A DNA stretch of 64,000 bases, taken from the NCBI GenBank assembly GCA_947629045.1, contig CANRCF010000003.1, positions 19,899-83,898 on the forward strand. Direction: 5' to 3'. This DNA is from an uncultured Clostridia bacterium. GTDB taxonomy: Bacteria > Bacillota > Clostridia > TANB77 > CAG-508. Position 1 is the stretch's first letter; each line of letters opens with the position of its first letter. Of the stretch, positions 10,644-22,183 are shown piece after piece. The position numbers and the translations under genes were made by a program. Below the pieces are notes generated by a model, which saw nothing but the letters and a program-made list of their open reading frames with translations, ran no database searches and was not told the origin of the DNA.

Positions 10644-11379
10644 TTACATTGCAAGCTTCATTTTCATTCGCTCTAAAGTTCTCTTTTCAATTCTTGATAC
10701 TTGCACTTGTGTAATGCCAAGAATTTTTGCAATTTCTGTTTGTGTTTTTCCTTTATAATACCTAAGAAGAATTAGCTGTCTTTCTTGCTCATTTAGGTTA
10801 TTTAATAGTTGTTCTATACATAATTTATTAGTTAGCATAGTAGTTTCATCTACATTAGAACTCATTTTATCTATTAAACTAATTCCATCTTCGCCCTCGT
10901 CATATAGTTTTTCTTCTATTGAATTTATAGGCTGAAGTGTTTCTAAGGCAAGTGCTATTTCTTCTTTTGAAGTATGCAAAATTTTTGCCATTTCTTCTAT
11001 TTTTATTTCTTCTCCTCTTTTTTTATAATACTCGTTTTTTATATCTAATGCCTTCATTGCCATTTCTTTTAAGCTTCTACTTATTTTAATAGGTCCGATT
11101 ATCTCTTAAATACCTTTTAATTTCTCCTAAGATATATGGAACTGCATATGTTGAAAGTCTAACATCAAAACTACTATCGAAACGCTTAATGCACTTAATA
11201 AATCCCATTACACCAACTTGATATAAATCTTCTATTTCATACCCTCTATCTTGAAAACGCTTTACTATGCTCCAAATAAGTCCTTTATTTGTTTCTATCA
11301 AGTTTGTCATTGCTTGCTCGTCGCCTTGCTGTGCTTTTATTATGTACTCTGTGTTGTTTATTTCATAATCATCCTGCAT
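10644..11379 (-). CDS. sigF: RNA polymerase sporulation sigma factor SigF (needs +1 shift at CGG 11097-11095)
   Basis: Sigma-70 regions 2-4; directly downstream of spoIIAA-spoIIAB; ...RYLRDN-G-PIKISRSLKEMAMKALD. Confidence 0.9.
11095..11097 (-). other. sigF: Candidate CGGN(Gly) +1 site, sigF: AAT C GGA CCT
   Basis: Restores RDNGPIKISRSL. Confidence 0.9.
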
Positions 11380-11505
11380 GAAAATGCCTCCTATTCTATA
11401 GTCATCCGTCTATTAGTGCATTTTCTTCTTCAAATTTTACTTATTTTGTTAGCACATTTTTAGTTTTATATTTAAAATTCTTTATAAGTTTTATACTTTT
11501 TGGCT

Positions 11506-11985
11506 TTAAGTATTTATTAAAACATCTTCGTTTTCATCTAAATTACTATTTTCTTCTTTTTTAATTTTCTTTTTCATTGTTACTTTTGTTCCAATTCCTA
11601 CTACGGAATGTATTTTAACTTCGTCCATGAAGCTTTCCATTATTGTAAAGCCCATTCCTGACCTTTCTAAATTACCTTTTGTAGTGTATAAAGGCTTTCT
11701 TGCAAGTTCTACATCTTCAATTCCTTTTCCATTATCTGAAATTTCAACTTCTAAGCAATTATCTAATAATGTGGCTCTTACCTTAATTATTCCTTCTGTA
11801 TCTTCATAGCCATGAATGATGCAATTTGTTACTGCTTCTGATACTGCTGTTTTTATATCTGCTAGTTCTTCTATGGTTGGATCTAACTGTGCAGCAAATG
11901 CTGCTACTGTAATACGGGCAAATGCCTCATTATTAGATTTGCTTAAAAAACTAAGTTCCATTTCATTGTCATACCTACTTTTCAT
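11506..11985 (-). CDS. spoIIAB: Anti-sigma F factor
   Basis: HATPase motifs, [17 protein letters not shown]. Confidence 0.9.
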   Translation of the reverse strand: MKSRYDNEMELSFLSKSNNEAFARITVAAFAAQLDPTIEELADIKTAVSEAVTNCIIHGYEDTEGIIKVRATLLDNCLEVEISDNGKGIEDVELARKPLYTTKGNLERSGMGFTIMESFMDEVKIHSVVGIGTKVTMKKKIKKEENSNLDENEDVLINT

Positions 11986-11999
11986 TTTTCTCTCCTTTC

Positions 12000-12323
12000 T
12001 TAGCCTACTTTTTCTTCTTTTTGAATTGGAATTATTTTTTCAATTCCACTCATTTCTAGCACTTTGCTTATGCTTTGCATGCAATGTATTATTTCACAAC
12101 TTCCACCAATTAGTTTTACCAATTTGTATCTTCCAATTAAAAGCCCTATTCCTGCACTGTCCATGAAAGAAACCTTACTAAAATCAAACACAACTTTTCT
12201 AGGCATAAATCTTGTAATTTCATAATCCATTTTCCTCCTTAATTTTTCTGTAGTATGATGGTCTATTTCCTCGGTAATAAAAATATTAAGCATTTTTTCT
12301 AGTTCATTAAATTCACTATTCAT
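12000..12323 (-). CDS. spoIIAA: Anti-anti-sigma factor
   Basis: STAS domain [24 protein letters not shown]. Confidence 0.9.
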   Translation of the reverse strand: MNSEFNELEKMLNIFITEEIDHHTTEKLRRKMDYEITRFMPRKVVFDFSKVSFMDSAGIGLLIGRYKLVKLIGGSCEIIHCMQSISKVLEMSGIEKIIPIQKEEKVG

Positions 12324-12629
12324 GCTAATTACCTCCTTGTTATTTGCTTGTCCTATTATACAGTTTTTTCCAATTTTTTACTAGAGTAAAACTTAGGAAG
12401 TTTTGTCGAATTATGAGAAGTTTTCGACCTTTTTTTACAAATGTAAGAAAATGTTTGACATTTTATATTTTTGATTGTATTATATTGAAAGGGGAGCATA
12501 AAATTTATATAATGTGTTTCCCTATTTTTTCTTATTTTTTATTTCTTTTTATTTCCACAAATTTATAAAAAATTGTAAAAGGAGGTGTTTTTTTCATTAA
12601 AAAATGATATAATTAGAAAGGAGCTAAAT

Positions 12630-12887
12630 ATGCCAACTATAAGTATGTTTTACGGAATACTAATTAAAATGTATTATGATGAACATCAACCACCACATTT
12701 TCATGCATATTATAATGAAAATAAGGCATTATTTGATTTAGACGGAAATTTATTAGAAGGCAAGATGCCAAATAAGCAAACAAAATTAATTCAAGCTTGG
12801 ACAATTATACATAAAGAAGAGCTACTTGCAAATTGGTGTTTATCAAGGAAAAATGAGGCTTTGTTTTATATTAAGCCTTTAGAATAG
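12630..12887 (+). CDS. DUF4160 domain protein
   Basis: MPTISMFYGILIKMYYDEHQPPHFHAYY. Confidence 0.85.
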   Translation: MPTISMFYGILIKMYYDEHQPPHFHAYYNENKALFDLDGNLLEGKMPNKQTKLIQAWTIIHKEELLANWCLSRKNEALFYIKPLE

Positions 12888-12893
12888 GAGTAT

Positions 12894-13136
12894 GTGATGA
12901 GAGAAGTAATTGATGTAAAGCCCATTGAAGATTACCAATTATTATTAACTTTTGATAATAAAGAAAAAAAAATAAAAGATATGAAACCTTATTTAAATAA
13001 AGGTGTTTTTAAAAAGTTAAAAGAAAAGTCAGTTTTTAATAGGGTAAAAATTTCCTATGGGACAATTTGTTGGGATGATGAAATTGATTTATGTCCTGAC
13101 TCTTTATATGAAACAAGTAAACCAGTAGAAAAATAA
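12894..13136 (+). CDS. DUF2442 domain protein
   Basis: YQLLLTFDNKEKKIKDMKPYL...; adjacent to DUF4160. Confidence 0.8.
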   Translation: MMREVIDVKPIEDYQLLLTFDNKEKKIKDMKPYLNKGVFKKLKEKSVFNRVKISYGTICWDDEIDLCPDSLYETSKPVEK

Positions 13137-13155
13137 AAACTTATACTTTAATTAA

Positions 13156-13198
13156 ACCCAAAAACACACCTGCATTTTTACAGGTGTGTTTTTGGGTG
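13156..13198. terminator. Bidirectional hairpin cccaaaaacacacctg...caggtgtgtttttggg
   Basis: Perfect inverted repeat. Confidence 0.8.
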
Positions 13199-13208
13199 AG
13201 AAAAGAGT

Positions 13209-13583
13209 TTACTTTCTTTTGCTTGGGTCGTATTCGAAAGTATAAATAAGCCCTTCACAGCTTCCACTTTGAACAGGAGCAGACCAGCCAGCATCTGTAA
13301 GAGCCTTCATTACTTCCGGCTCCATCTTTTTATTATCAATTTCATCATTGATAATAAAACTTACTTTGACAATAATTTTTTTCTCTTTCTTGTCAAGTAT
13401 TCCCGTTGATGCCTTTTCTTCAAGCTCCTTAGTAGCTTTTTCAATTGCTTTTTGAACGATTGAAAACTGGCGATTTATTCTTTCCTGCCGATTTCTTTCG
13501 AAAACTTCCTCCTGCTTTGCATTTACTCTTTCCCACATTTCTTGTGCAGGTTTAAACACAAGATTCCGGTTCTCCGTACTCAT
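13209..13583 (-). CDS. Hypothetical protein MSTENRNLVFKPAQEMWERVNAKQEE..., atypical codon use
   Basis: AAAGGAGG RBS; contains CGG as apparent Arg at 13568-13566 and 13490-13488. Confidence 0.7.
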   Translation of the reverse strand: MSTENRNLVFKPAQEMWERVNAKQEEVFERNRQERINRQFSIVQKAIEKATKELEEKASTGILDKKEKKIIVKVSFIINDEIDNKKMEPEVMKALTDAGWSAPVQSGSCEGLIYTFEYDPSKRK

Positions 13584-13710
13584 AGGAGAACCTCCTTTCT
13601 GTTTAAAATTACCCACTTTTGGGCACCTAACTTTTGTATTGTTAGGATTTTGCATAATGCTATTATACCATAACTTAACATAAAATTCAAGTAACCGTAT
13701 GTAATAATTT

Positions 13711-13816
13711 ACTAAAAATATTATGTTTTATAGCACCGCTTAAGCGTCCAAGCGAAGCGCGTTTGGAGCACCTTTTAGGTGCGACAGCAAGGTGCAAGAA
13801 ACATAATATTTTTAGT
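13711..13816. repeat. Palindromic element copy 1: 18-bp perfect terminal inverted repeats plus conserved core gcaccgcttaagcgtccaagcgaagcgcgtttggagca
   Basis: Direct comparison with 29644-29751. Confidence 0.8.
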
Positions 13817-13829
13817 TAAGTACATATTA

Positions 13830-16547
13830 TTATAGGCTTCCTATTCTCTCCTCAACTTTAGCAAGCATATCTTTATATTTTGCAAGCTTTTCTTTTTCTT
13901 CATTTATCTTTGCTTCTGGTGCTTTATTTACAAAGCCCGGATTAGAAAGCATTTTTTCAGCTCTTTCAACTTCTGAAATTAACCTTTCTCTTTCTCCTTC
14001 AAGTCTTTTCTTTTCTGCTTCAATATCTACTAATTCTTCAAATGGTAAATATACTTCAATTCCATCTTCTAGTACTGACACAGCATTTGCTGGAATATCT
14101 TGTTTTTCCTCTTTACAAATAATCTCATTTGCAAATGCTAATTTTTGTATCATACTTTCAGAGGTTTTTATCATTTCTGTACAAGTTTTTGTTACAAATA
14201 TAAGCTTTGATTTTTTGCTTGGATGTACATTTAAGTTTGTTCTTAAATTTCTAATTCCTGTAATTATATTTTTTAATTTTTCTATTTGTCCTTCTTCTTT
14301 TTCAAAGTCTTCTAATTTTGAATTTTCTTTTTCAAATGATGTAGGTACTGACTCTTCTGGCCACTTAGAAATCATAATGCTTTCATCATTGTGGTAAAGC
14401 TCCATATAAATCTTTTCTGTAACAAATGGCATAACTGGATGTAATAGTTTTAGAGCATCTTTTAATACTTTATTTAATGTATACTTAGCAGAAAATTTAG
14501 TTGTACAATTTTCATCATAAAGACGAGGTTTTACCATTTCAATATACCAGTCGCAAAATTCATTCCAAATAAAGTCATATATTTTTTGTGTTGCAATTCC
14601 TAATTCAAAGTTTTCTAGGTTGTTAGTTACTTCTTTTGATAATTTACTTAATTTTGATAATATCCATTTGTCCTCATAGCATAAGCTATTTCCTAGTTCA
14701 TTTTTATCGATATTTTCTAGTAAGCTTTCATCTGCAAATGCTTTCTTTTCCTCCTCGCTTGAATTTTGCAAATTGCTTAAAACGAATTTAGATGCATTCC
14801 ACAATTTGTTTGCAAAGTTAGATGCTGATTCTAGTTTTTCTGGCATATATCTAATATCGTTTCCTGGTGAAATTCCAAGTACTAATGAAAATCTTAAAGC
14901 ATCTGTTCCATACTTGTCTATTACTTCTAATGGGTCAATACCGTTTCCTAAACTCTTAGACATTTTTCTTCCTTGGCTATCACGCACAATACCATGAATA
15001 AATACATTTTCAAATGGTGCTTTTCCTGTATGCTCCATAGCAGAAAAAATCATTCTTGCAACCCAGAAGAATATAATATCATAACCTGTAACTAATGTGC
15101 TAGTAGGGTAAAAATACTTAAAGTCTTCTGTATTTTCTGGCCAGCCAAGTGTTGAAAATGGCCATAAAGCTGAACTAAACCATGTATCTAAGGTGTCTTC
15201 ATCTTGTTTTAAATGTGTACTTCCACATTTTGAACATTTTTCAGGTGCTTTTTCTGCTACATTTATGTGTCCACATTCTTCACAATAATATGCCGGAATT
15301 CTATGTCCCCACCAAAGCTGTCTTGATATACACCAATCTTGAATATTTTCCATCCAGTTATAATAGATTTTATCAAATCTTTCTGGAATAAATTTTGTTT
15401 TACCCTCTCTTACTACTTCTATTGCAGGTTTAGCAAGTGGCTCCATTTTAACGAACCATTGCTCAGATATTTTTGGCTCAATAGTGTGATGACAACGATA
15501 GCATTTTCCTACATTGTGGTTATAGTCTTCTATTTTTAATAAGTATCCTTCTTTATCTAGCTTTTCTACTATTTTTTGTCTTGCTTCATAAAGGTCCATT
15601 CCCTTAAATTCTGGATACAAATTTCCCATTTTGAAGTTTTCATCAAATACTTCTATTATTTCTAATCCATGTTTTAGCGCAGCTTGGTAGTCATTTACAT
15701 CATGTGCAGGGGTTAGTTTAACAGCACCAGTACCAAATTCTTTTTCTACAAATTCATCTGCTATTACTGGAATTTCTTTATTCATAATTGGAAGTATAAC
15801 TGTTTTTCCTATTATACTTTTATACCTTTCATCTTCTGGATGAACTGCAACACCTGTATCTCCAAGCATTGTTTCAGGTCTTGTTGTAGCTACAATAACA
15901 TATTTTCCTTCTTCACCTTTTACAGGATATTTAATATACCATAAATGAGTTGGTTCTTCTTCATATTCTACTTCTGCATCTGAAATTGAAGTATCACAAT
16001 ATGGGCACCAGTTTATCATTCTTTTTCCACGATAAATAAGCCCTTTTTCATAAAGCTTTACAAATACATATTTTACTGCATTTGATAAACCTTCGTCCAT
16101 GGTAAATCTTTCTCTTGACCAGTCGCAAGAACAACCTAATTTTTTTAATTGATTAAGAATAGTTCCACCATATTCTTCTTTCCATTGCCATGCTCTTTTT
16201 AAGAATTCTTCCCTACCTAGTTCTTCCTTTGTAGTTCCTTCTTCTTTTATTTTTTCTACTATTTTTGCTTCTGTTGCAATTGATGCATGGTCTGTTCCTG
16301 GAAGCCATAAAGTATTAAAACCTTTCATTCTTTTATATCTAATTAGAATGTCTTGTAAAGTTTCATCTAATGCATGGCCCATGTGTAATTTTCCAGTAAT
16401 ATTTGGTGGTGGAATTACTATTGTATATGGCTTTTTTGTTTTATCATTAGATGGTTTAAAATATTCTTTTTCCATCCAATTTTGATAAATTTCTTCTTCA
16501 AATTCTTTTGGAATAAATTTTCCTTCTAGCTCATGTTTTTCACACAT
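13830..16547 (-). CDS. valS: Valyl-tRNA synthetase
   Basis: [29 protein letters not shown]. Confidence 0.97.
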   Translation of the reverse strand: MCEKHELEGKFIPKEFEEEIYQNWMEKEYFKPSNDKTKKPYTIVIPPPNITGKLHMGHALDETLQDILIRYKRMKGFNTLWLPGTDHASIATEAKIVEKIKEEGTTKEELGREEFLKRAWQWKEEYGGTILNQLKKLGCSCDWSRERFTMDEGLSNAVKYVFVKLYEKGLIYRGKRMINWCPYCDTSISDAEVEYEEEPTHLWYIKYPVKGEEGKYVIVATTRPETMLGDTGVAVHPEDERYKSIIGKTVILPIMNKEIPVIADEFVEKEFGTGAVKLTPAHDVNDYQAALKHGLEIIEVFDENFKMGNLYPEFKGMDLYEARQKIVEKLDKEGYLLKIEDYNHNVGKCYRCHHTIEPKISEQWFVKMEPLAKPAIEVVREGKTKFIPERFDKIYYNWMENIQDWCISRQLWWGHRIPAYYCEECGHINVAEKAPEKCSKCGSTHLKQDEDTLDTWFSSALWPFSTLGWPENTEDFKYFYPTSTLVTGYDIIFFWVARMIFSAMEHTGKAPFENVFIHGIVRDSQGRKMSKSLGNGIDPLEVIDKYGTDALRFSLVLGISPGNDIRYMPEKLESASNFANKLWNASKFVLSNLQNSSEEEKKAFADESLLENIDKNELGNSLCYEDKWILSKLSKLSKEVTNNLENFELGIATQKIYDFIWNEFCDWYIEMVKPRLYDENCTTKFSAKYTLNKVLKDALKLLHPVMPFVTEKIYMELYHNDESIMISKWPEESVPTSFEKENSKLEDFEKEEGQIEKLKNIITGIRNLRTNLNVHPSKKSKLIFVTKTCTEMIKTSESMIQKLAFANEIICKEEKQDIPANAVSVLEDGIEVYLPFEELVDIEAEKKRLEGERERLISEVERAEKMLSNPGFVNKAPEAKINEEKEKLAKYKDMLAKVEERIGSL

Positions 16548-16581
16548 TTTATTTTCCTCCTACAAATTTTTTATATAAGAA

Positions 16582-16656
16582 CCTCACCCACCAGCACAAT
16601 CAAAGATTGTGGGTGGGTACCCGAGAACCTTGTTGTTTCACAATAGAAAACCTCGT
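16582..16656 (-). repeat. Dispersed ~75-bp element, copy 1 (between T-box terminator and valS)
   Basis: Aligns with 48809-48880. Confidence 0.6.
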
Positions 16657-16940
16657 CCTTATTTGCTAAGGGCGAGGTTTAATGCGCGGTACCACCTTAA
16701 TTTATTTAACTAGTTTAATTCGTTTTTTACATACTTATTTATTAAATTTATATTTTAATTCTTAAAACTAATTAATATCTCCATTTACCTTTAACGCAAG
16801 TAATACGAATATATTTACTTTAAATTTCAATATATCAACTCCAAAGCTACCTTCAGTTTTCTTTTCTATTAGAAGCTTTCAGCTAGTAACTTCTTTCTCT
16901 TTTATAGATAGTTTAAACTTACTCCTCTTTTTCTCAGTTT
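16640..16940 (-). promoter_or_regulatory. T-box leader upstream of valS
   Basis: Minus-strand AAGGTGGTACCGCGCATTAA antiterminator core followed by terminator CCTCGCCCTTAGCAAATAAGGACGAGG-TTTT. Confidence 0.9.
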
Positions 16941-17121
16941 TTAATTTTATTTTTTAATATTTCTATTTTTTTATATAAACTCTATTTTCAATTTTTATTT
17001 AAGTATTATTTTTTATGATGTTTATTATTTTAACACGTTTTTTATATAATATCAATATTTTTTATTGATTTTGATATTTTCTAGTTGTATGTTTAATGTT
17101 TTCTAGTACTTTAGTTTAAAT

Positions 17122-17310
17122 TTATGAAATTATTATTACAAAAGCTCCAACCATTGAAAGTATAAAACCTATAATTTTAAGTCCCATACTTGCTTCATTT
17201 TGGTCACCAAAGCCAAATAATCTTTTTGTAATTACTCTTGCATCAAATATGCAGATTACACCTAATAATAAAATTAACATTCCTACTATTTTTAAAATAA
17301 TTTGTAACAT
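17122..17310 (-). CDS. Small membrane protein
   Basis: Two hydrophobic segments. Confidence 0.6.
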   Translation of the reverse strand: MLQIILKIVGMLILLLGVICIFDARVITKRLFGFGDQNEASMGLKIIGFILSMVGAFVIIIS

Positions 17311-17447
17311 TTTTTCTTCCTTTTTATATTTTTCTATTAATTATTATCTTTTGTGTTTTCTATATATTTTTATACAAGTATATGTAATTTGTGTTTATAT
17401 ATATTTTTATACAAATATGTAATTTGCGTTCATATCTTTAAATTATA

Positions 17448-18317
17448 CTAGAAAAATTCTACTGTGTATTTACATTCAAATGATTCATCTGGCTTTAATG
17501 ATATAATATCTGGTTTTTGTGTAAATACGCCAGAACTTTTTATATTATCTGCTGTTGAATACCATGGTTCTATGCAAATAAATGGAGCATTTGGTTTTGA
17601 CCAAATTGCTAAGTATGGAAAACCAGTAAAATCCATAGTAAATAGTCTTTTTCTTGTAGCAGAATTTATTAAGCTTATTTTATTTGATGTAATGCTTTTC
17701 ATAATTAAAGCATCGTCATCAAATGTATGGGCATCTAATGGAATATATCTTTTTTCTACAACTCTATTTTGTGCATAGTCTGTTCCAACTAAACCATCTA
17801 CTAAATATAGGAAATGTATTTTTTCTTCGTCTTTCTCAAATTCCAAATAATAATTACCATTTTTTAAATCTTCTGCATCTATTTTAAATGCTGGATGTCC
17901 ACCAATACCAAATGGTAGATTAATTAATCCAGTATTTACAACTTTATAAATTGTTGTCAATTTATTTTCTTCTGTACGATAGGTATTATATAATTCAAAT
18001 TCATATGGATACTTTAATAATGTATATTTATTACTCTTTAACACATAAGAATGAAAATTATCTAATTTTGTAATCGGTTCAAATTCTAAATCTCTTGCAA
18101 AGCCATGTTGCATAAGTTCATAAGTTCTTCCTCCAATTAGCGTTTTGTTTTTCTTTAGTTTTCCTACTATTGGAAATAATACAGGAGAGTGCCTTTTCCA
18201 ATATACTTTTCCGTTTTCGTCAACAACGGTTTCTCCTTGGTGTATTTTTTCTTCGCCATTAACTTTAAAGCTGATTAGTTCTCCACCTTTTGATGATGTT
18301 AGCATTTGCGTATACAT
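17448..18317 (-). CDS. Aldose 1-epimerase family protein
   Basis: FPIVGKLK...GGHPAF...PYLAIWSKPNAPFICIEPW. Confidence 0.85.
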   Translation of the reverse strand: MYTQMLTSSKGGELISFKVNGEEKIHQGETVVDENGKVYWKRHSPVLFPIVGKLKKNKTLIGGRTYELMQHGFARDLEFEPITKLDNFHSYVLKSNKYTLLKYPYEFELYNTYRTEENKLTTIYKVVNTGLINLPFGIGGHPAFKIDAEDLKNGNYYLEFEKDEEKIHFLYLVDGLVGTDYAQNRVVEKRYIPLDAHTFDDDALIMKSITSNKISLINSATRKRLFTMDFTGFPYLAIWSKPNAPFICIEPWYSTADNIKSSGVFTQKPDIISLKPDESFECKYTVEFF

Positions 18318-18624
18318 TGGACTTCTCCTTTCTTAATTTATAAATCCTTACATTCTGTAAGTAAAGTCGTTTTTTATATACATACTGATTGCAATATCAT
18401 ATGAAGCGATAATTACATATATATAATAGTGTTTTTTTATGTAAATGTCAAGCAATTTCTTTTAACAATTACAAATCAATCCATTTACTTTTAATTTTTA
18501 ATAGTATATAATTTTATTATTGAAAGGTATTTAATTTTAATAATATTTATTTATAAAGTTATCAAAATTTATAGATATTTTAGAAAGGAGAATTTCGTAT
18601 AATATAATTATACGAAGAATAATT

Positions 18625-19851
18625 ATGAATAAAAATAAATTAATTATATTAATAAGTATAATTGCTGTAATTGTAGTATTAGCAATTATAATCGCTTATA
18701 TAGTTTTAAATGGAATTGGATCTTCTAGTAGTTCTTTAAATTCTCAAAATATTGGTAATATGGCAAGCGTTAATGAACCCTCTAATAGTCAAAACAATAT
18801 GCAAACAGGAAATAGTCAAATGACAAATAATGAAAATTCTATTACTATTGAAGGACCTCTACCTGAAATTCCTGAATATAATTTTTATTTTGAGCTTCCA
18901 ATAAAAGGTGCTTCTGGTTATGCTTCTATTGAAATGGATATGTTAGATATTCCTAAATCTAGTACTGTTGTAAAAAAGCTTAATGCAGGTGATGGATTTA
19001 AAATTTTAGAAGAATATGAAAATTGGTGGAAAATTCAAATAGATAATGTACAAGGTTGGGTAGATACAACTTATTGTATGATTAATTTACCAGATATAAT
19101 ACCATCTATCATTTATGATAATACTAATAGTTATCAGTCTCTTTTTAAATCTTCTGGATTTAATATTGATAATATTACTGGTAAAAAACTTTATGATGTA
19201 TACTTTTTTAATGAAAGGTTAGCTAAAAAAGAATATGTAATGCCTGTTATTTATTCTATGGCAAAAAAAATAATGACAGTTCAAAAGAATGCTTTGAAGG
19301 ATGGATATTCTTTAAAAATATATGAAACTTATAGACCTTATGATACTCAACAAAAAGTATGCACAAATTTAAAAGCTTTATTAAATTCAAATACTGATGT
19401 TTATGATGGAATTTATAGTGATGGTTGGAATGAAAATTGGTTTATTAATTCTAATATTTCTGATCATCAGAAAGGTACTTCCATAGACGTTACCTTAGTA
19501 AAATATGAAAAATATGCTTTAATTACTTTAGGAAAATATAAATATGTGAATATCACAGATTATAATACATTAAGAATGCCAACTGGTATTCATGAATTAA
19601 GTAAAGATTCTGCTGTATTTAGAGAAAAAGTATCTTCATCATCAAGTACAGAGTGGAAAAACGCAACTTTTGTAGAGACTATTACTGATGATGCAAAACG
19701 TTTGCAAAAATATTGTACTGATGCAGGTCTTGTCCCTATTGCTTCTGAATGGTGGCATTTTAGCGATGTTGAAAGTGCAAATGCAATTGGAGAAAAATAT
19801 GGTACAGGTAAATATAAAATTAATAACTGTTTTAGTGTTGTTCCAGATTAA
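18625..19851 (+). CDS. SH3 + VanY-type D-Ala-D-Ala carboxypeptidase
   Basis: NWWKIQIDNVQGWV SH3; YRPYDTQ...SDHQKGTSIDVTL...SEWWHFSD. Confidence 0.85.
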   Translation: MNKNKLIILISIIAVIVVLAIIIAYIVLNGIGSSSSSLNSQNIGNMASVNEPSNSQNNMQTGNSQMTNNENSITIEGPLPEIPEYNFYFELPIKGASGYASIEMDMLDIPKSSTVVKKLNAGDGFKILEEYENWWKIQIDNVQGWVDTTYCMINLPDIIPSIIYDNTNSYQSLFKSSGFNIDNITGKKLYDVYFFNERLAKKEYVMPVIYSMAKKIMTVQKNALKDGYSLKIYETYRPYDTQQKVCTNLKALLNSNTDVYDGIYSDGWNENWFINSNISDHQKGTSIDVTLVKYEKYALITLGKYKYVNITDYNTLRMPTGIHELSKDSAVFREKVSSSSSTEWKNATFVETITDDAKRLQKYCTDAGLVPIASEWWHFSDVESANAIGEKYGTGKYKINNCFSVVPD

Positions 19852-19990
19852 TTTTTCTACAAAAATAATTAATAATTTATAAAAAGGAATCCAATTTTTA
19901 AATTTTGGATTCCTTTTATTTTTAAACAACAATGTTCTTTTATTGTTTTACCATATTTTCATTAGTAATATATTTTTTATTAATTTATAT

Positions 19991-22183
19991 TTATAAAGAT
20001 ATACTTTGCTTTAATTTTTCATCTACTAATTTGCGAAGCTTTTGATTTTTTTCTTGCTTTAATCCTCTATCTTCCGCTTCTATTTTTAAAGCAACACTTT
20101 GAACAGATTTAAGCATTGGCATATCTACAAATAAATTAGCAATTTTAAATTCAGGTAAGCCATGTTGCTTTGTTCCAAAAAATTCTCCTGTTCCACGAAG
20201 TTCTAAGTCTTTTTCTGCAATTACAAATCCATCATTTGTTTCTTGCATTATTTTCATTCTTTCTTTTGCTACTTGTGAAGCTTGACTACTATATTTTAAA
20301 ATACAATATGACTGATATTCTCCTCTACCTACTCTACCTCTTAACTGATGAAGCTGTGCTAAACCAAACCTATCTGCATTTTCTACTACCATTACACTAG
20401 CATTTGGCACATTAACACCTACTTCAATTACAGTAGTAGAAATTAAAATATCAATTTCTCCATTTTTAAATTTCTCCATAACTTCTTCTTTTTCTTTTGG
20501 TTTCATTTTTCCATAAACACAAGCTACTCTAAGATCTGGAAAAATTTGCTTTTGGTAAATTTCAGTCCATTCTTTTACTGCTTTTAAATCTGCCTTTTGC
20601 TTAAAAGCTTCTATCTTCATTTCTTCTATTTCTAATTGCCCTACTCCCTCAAAGTTTTCCTGTCCTTTTTGTTCGATACTTTTTAAGTTTACTCGCTCAT
20701 TTATTTTTTCTTCTTTTAAACTTTCTTGTTCTTCTTCGTCTTCCTTTTCTTCAACTAGTGGGCATACAACATAAACTTGTCTACCTTCTTCAATGTTCTT
20801 TCGTATAAAATTATTTACTCTTTCCTCCATCCTTTTAGTTACTGCATATGTTTCAATCTTTTTCCTGTTTGGTGGAAGCTCATCAATAATAGATATGTCC
20901 AAATCTCCATATAAAATTAAAGCTAAGGTTCTTGGAATTGGTGTTGCAGTCATAACTAATACATCTGGGTGGTTTCCTTTGCTTGTAATTGTTTCTCTCT
21001 GCCTTACACCAAAGCGGTGTTGTTCATCTGTTACAACTAGCCCTAAATTTTTAAATATTACATTTTCTGTAAGTAGTGAATGTGTTCCAATTAAAACATC
21101 AATTTCACCATTTGCTAATTTTTCAGTAATTTCTAACTTTTGTTTTGGTTTTGTTGCACCTAATATTAGCTCGCATTTAATATTAAAAGGCTCTAATATT
21201 TTTTTGAACTCTTCAAAGTGTTGTGTTGCAAGAATTGCAGTTGGCGCCATTATTGCAACCTGAAAACCTGATTTTACTGCTTTATATGCTGAAATTATAG
21301 ATACAACAGTTTTTCCAGAGCCAACATCACCCTGCAAAAGCCTATTCATTGGTTTATTAGATTCCATGTCATTATCTATTTCTTCTAATACTTTAAGCTG
21401 TGCTTTTGTTAATTTAAAAGGAAGTGAATTTATAACATCTGACATTTTAACATCTTTACTAAATTTAATTCCTTCATAATCTTCAGTTTTTCCTTTTAAC
21501 TCTAGAAGTGCAAGTTGCATAACAAGAAGCTCTTCAAATACAAGCCTTTTTCTAGCAGATAATCTATTTTCAATATTTGATGGGAAATGTATTTCTTGCA
21601 AGCTTTTTTGAAGGTCTTCTAAGTTATAACTTTTAAGTATATATTCTGGTAGTGTTTCTATCTCTTCTCCTTTTACCATTAAAAGTGCATTTTCTACTGC
21701 TTGTCTAATTGCAGTTTGTGATAGTTTATATGTAGAAGGATAAATCGGCATTATTTTTCCAGTATTTTTTTCCTTACCTAATTCTTCAAATATCGGGCTA
21801 TTCATTTCCAAATGATTTATTACTTTATTTATCTTACCAAAAAATCGATAAGTTTCTCCTCTTTTAATTCTTTGCTTAATGTATGTTTGATTAAACCATG
21901 TAACAGTGCATCTTCCAGTATCATCTTCAATAACTGTTTTTATAATAACCATATTTTTACGAATTCTAGTAATGTTTACTTCTGAAATAACTCTAGCCTG
22001 AATAGTTACTTCTTCGCCAGTTATTACATCAGCAATATTTTTTATTTTGCTTCTATCTTCATATTCTCTAGGAAAGTAGGTTAGTAAATCGCTTAATGTA
22101 TATATGTTCAAATTATTTAATAGTGAGGCTTTCGTTGGACCTACTGATTTTACATATTGTACATTTTGTTTTAAATCTACCAT
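19991..22183 (-). CDS. recG: ATP-dependent DNA helicase RecG
   Basis: LLQGDVGSGKTVV, DEQHRFGVRQR, LRGRVGRG. Confidence 0.95.
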   Translation of the reverse strand: MVDLKQNVQYVKSVGPTKASLLNNLNIYTLSDLLTYFPREYEDRSKIKNIADVITGEEVTIQARVISEVNITRIRKNMVIIKTVIEDDTGRCTVTWFNQTYIKQRIKRGETYRFFGKINKVINHLEMNSPIFEELGKEKNTGKIMPIYPSTYKLSQTAIRQAVENALLMVKGEEIETLPEYILKSYNLEDLQKSLQEIHFPSNIENRLSARKRLVFEELLVMQLALLELKGKTEDYEGIKFSKDVKMSDVINSLPFKLTKAQLKVLEEIDNDMESNKPMNRLLQGDVGSGKTVVSIISAYKAVKSGFQVAIMAPTAILATQHFEEFKKILEPFNIKCELILGATKPKQKLEITEKLANGEIDVLIGTHSLLTENVIFKNLGLVVTDEQHRFGVRQRETITSKGNHPDVLVMTATPIPRTLALILYGDLDISIIDELPPNRKKIETYAVTKRMEERVNNFIRKNIEEGRQVYVVCPLVEEKEDEEEQESLKEEKINERVNLKSIEQKGQENFEGVGQLEIEEMKIEAFKQKADLKAVKEWTEIYQKQIFPDLRVACVYGKMKPKEKEEVMEKFKNGEIDILISTTVIEVGVNVPNASVMVVENADRFGLAQLHQLRGRVGRGEYQSYCILKYSSQASQVAKERMKIMQETNDGFVIAEKDLELRGTGEFFGTKQHGLPEFKIANLFVDMPMLKSVQSVALKIEAEDRGLKQEKNQKLRKLVDEKLKQSISL

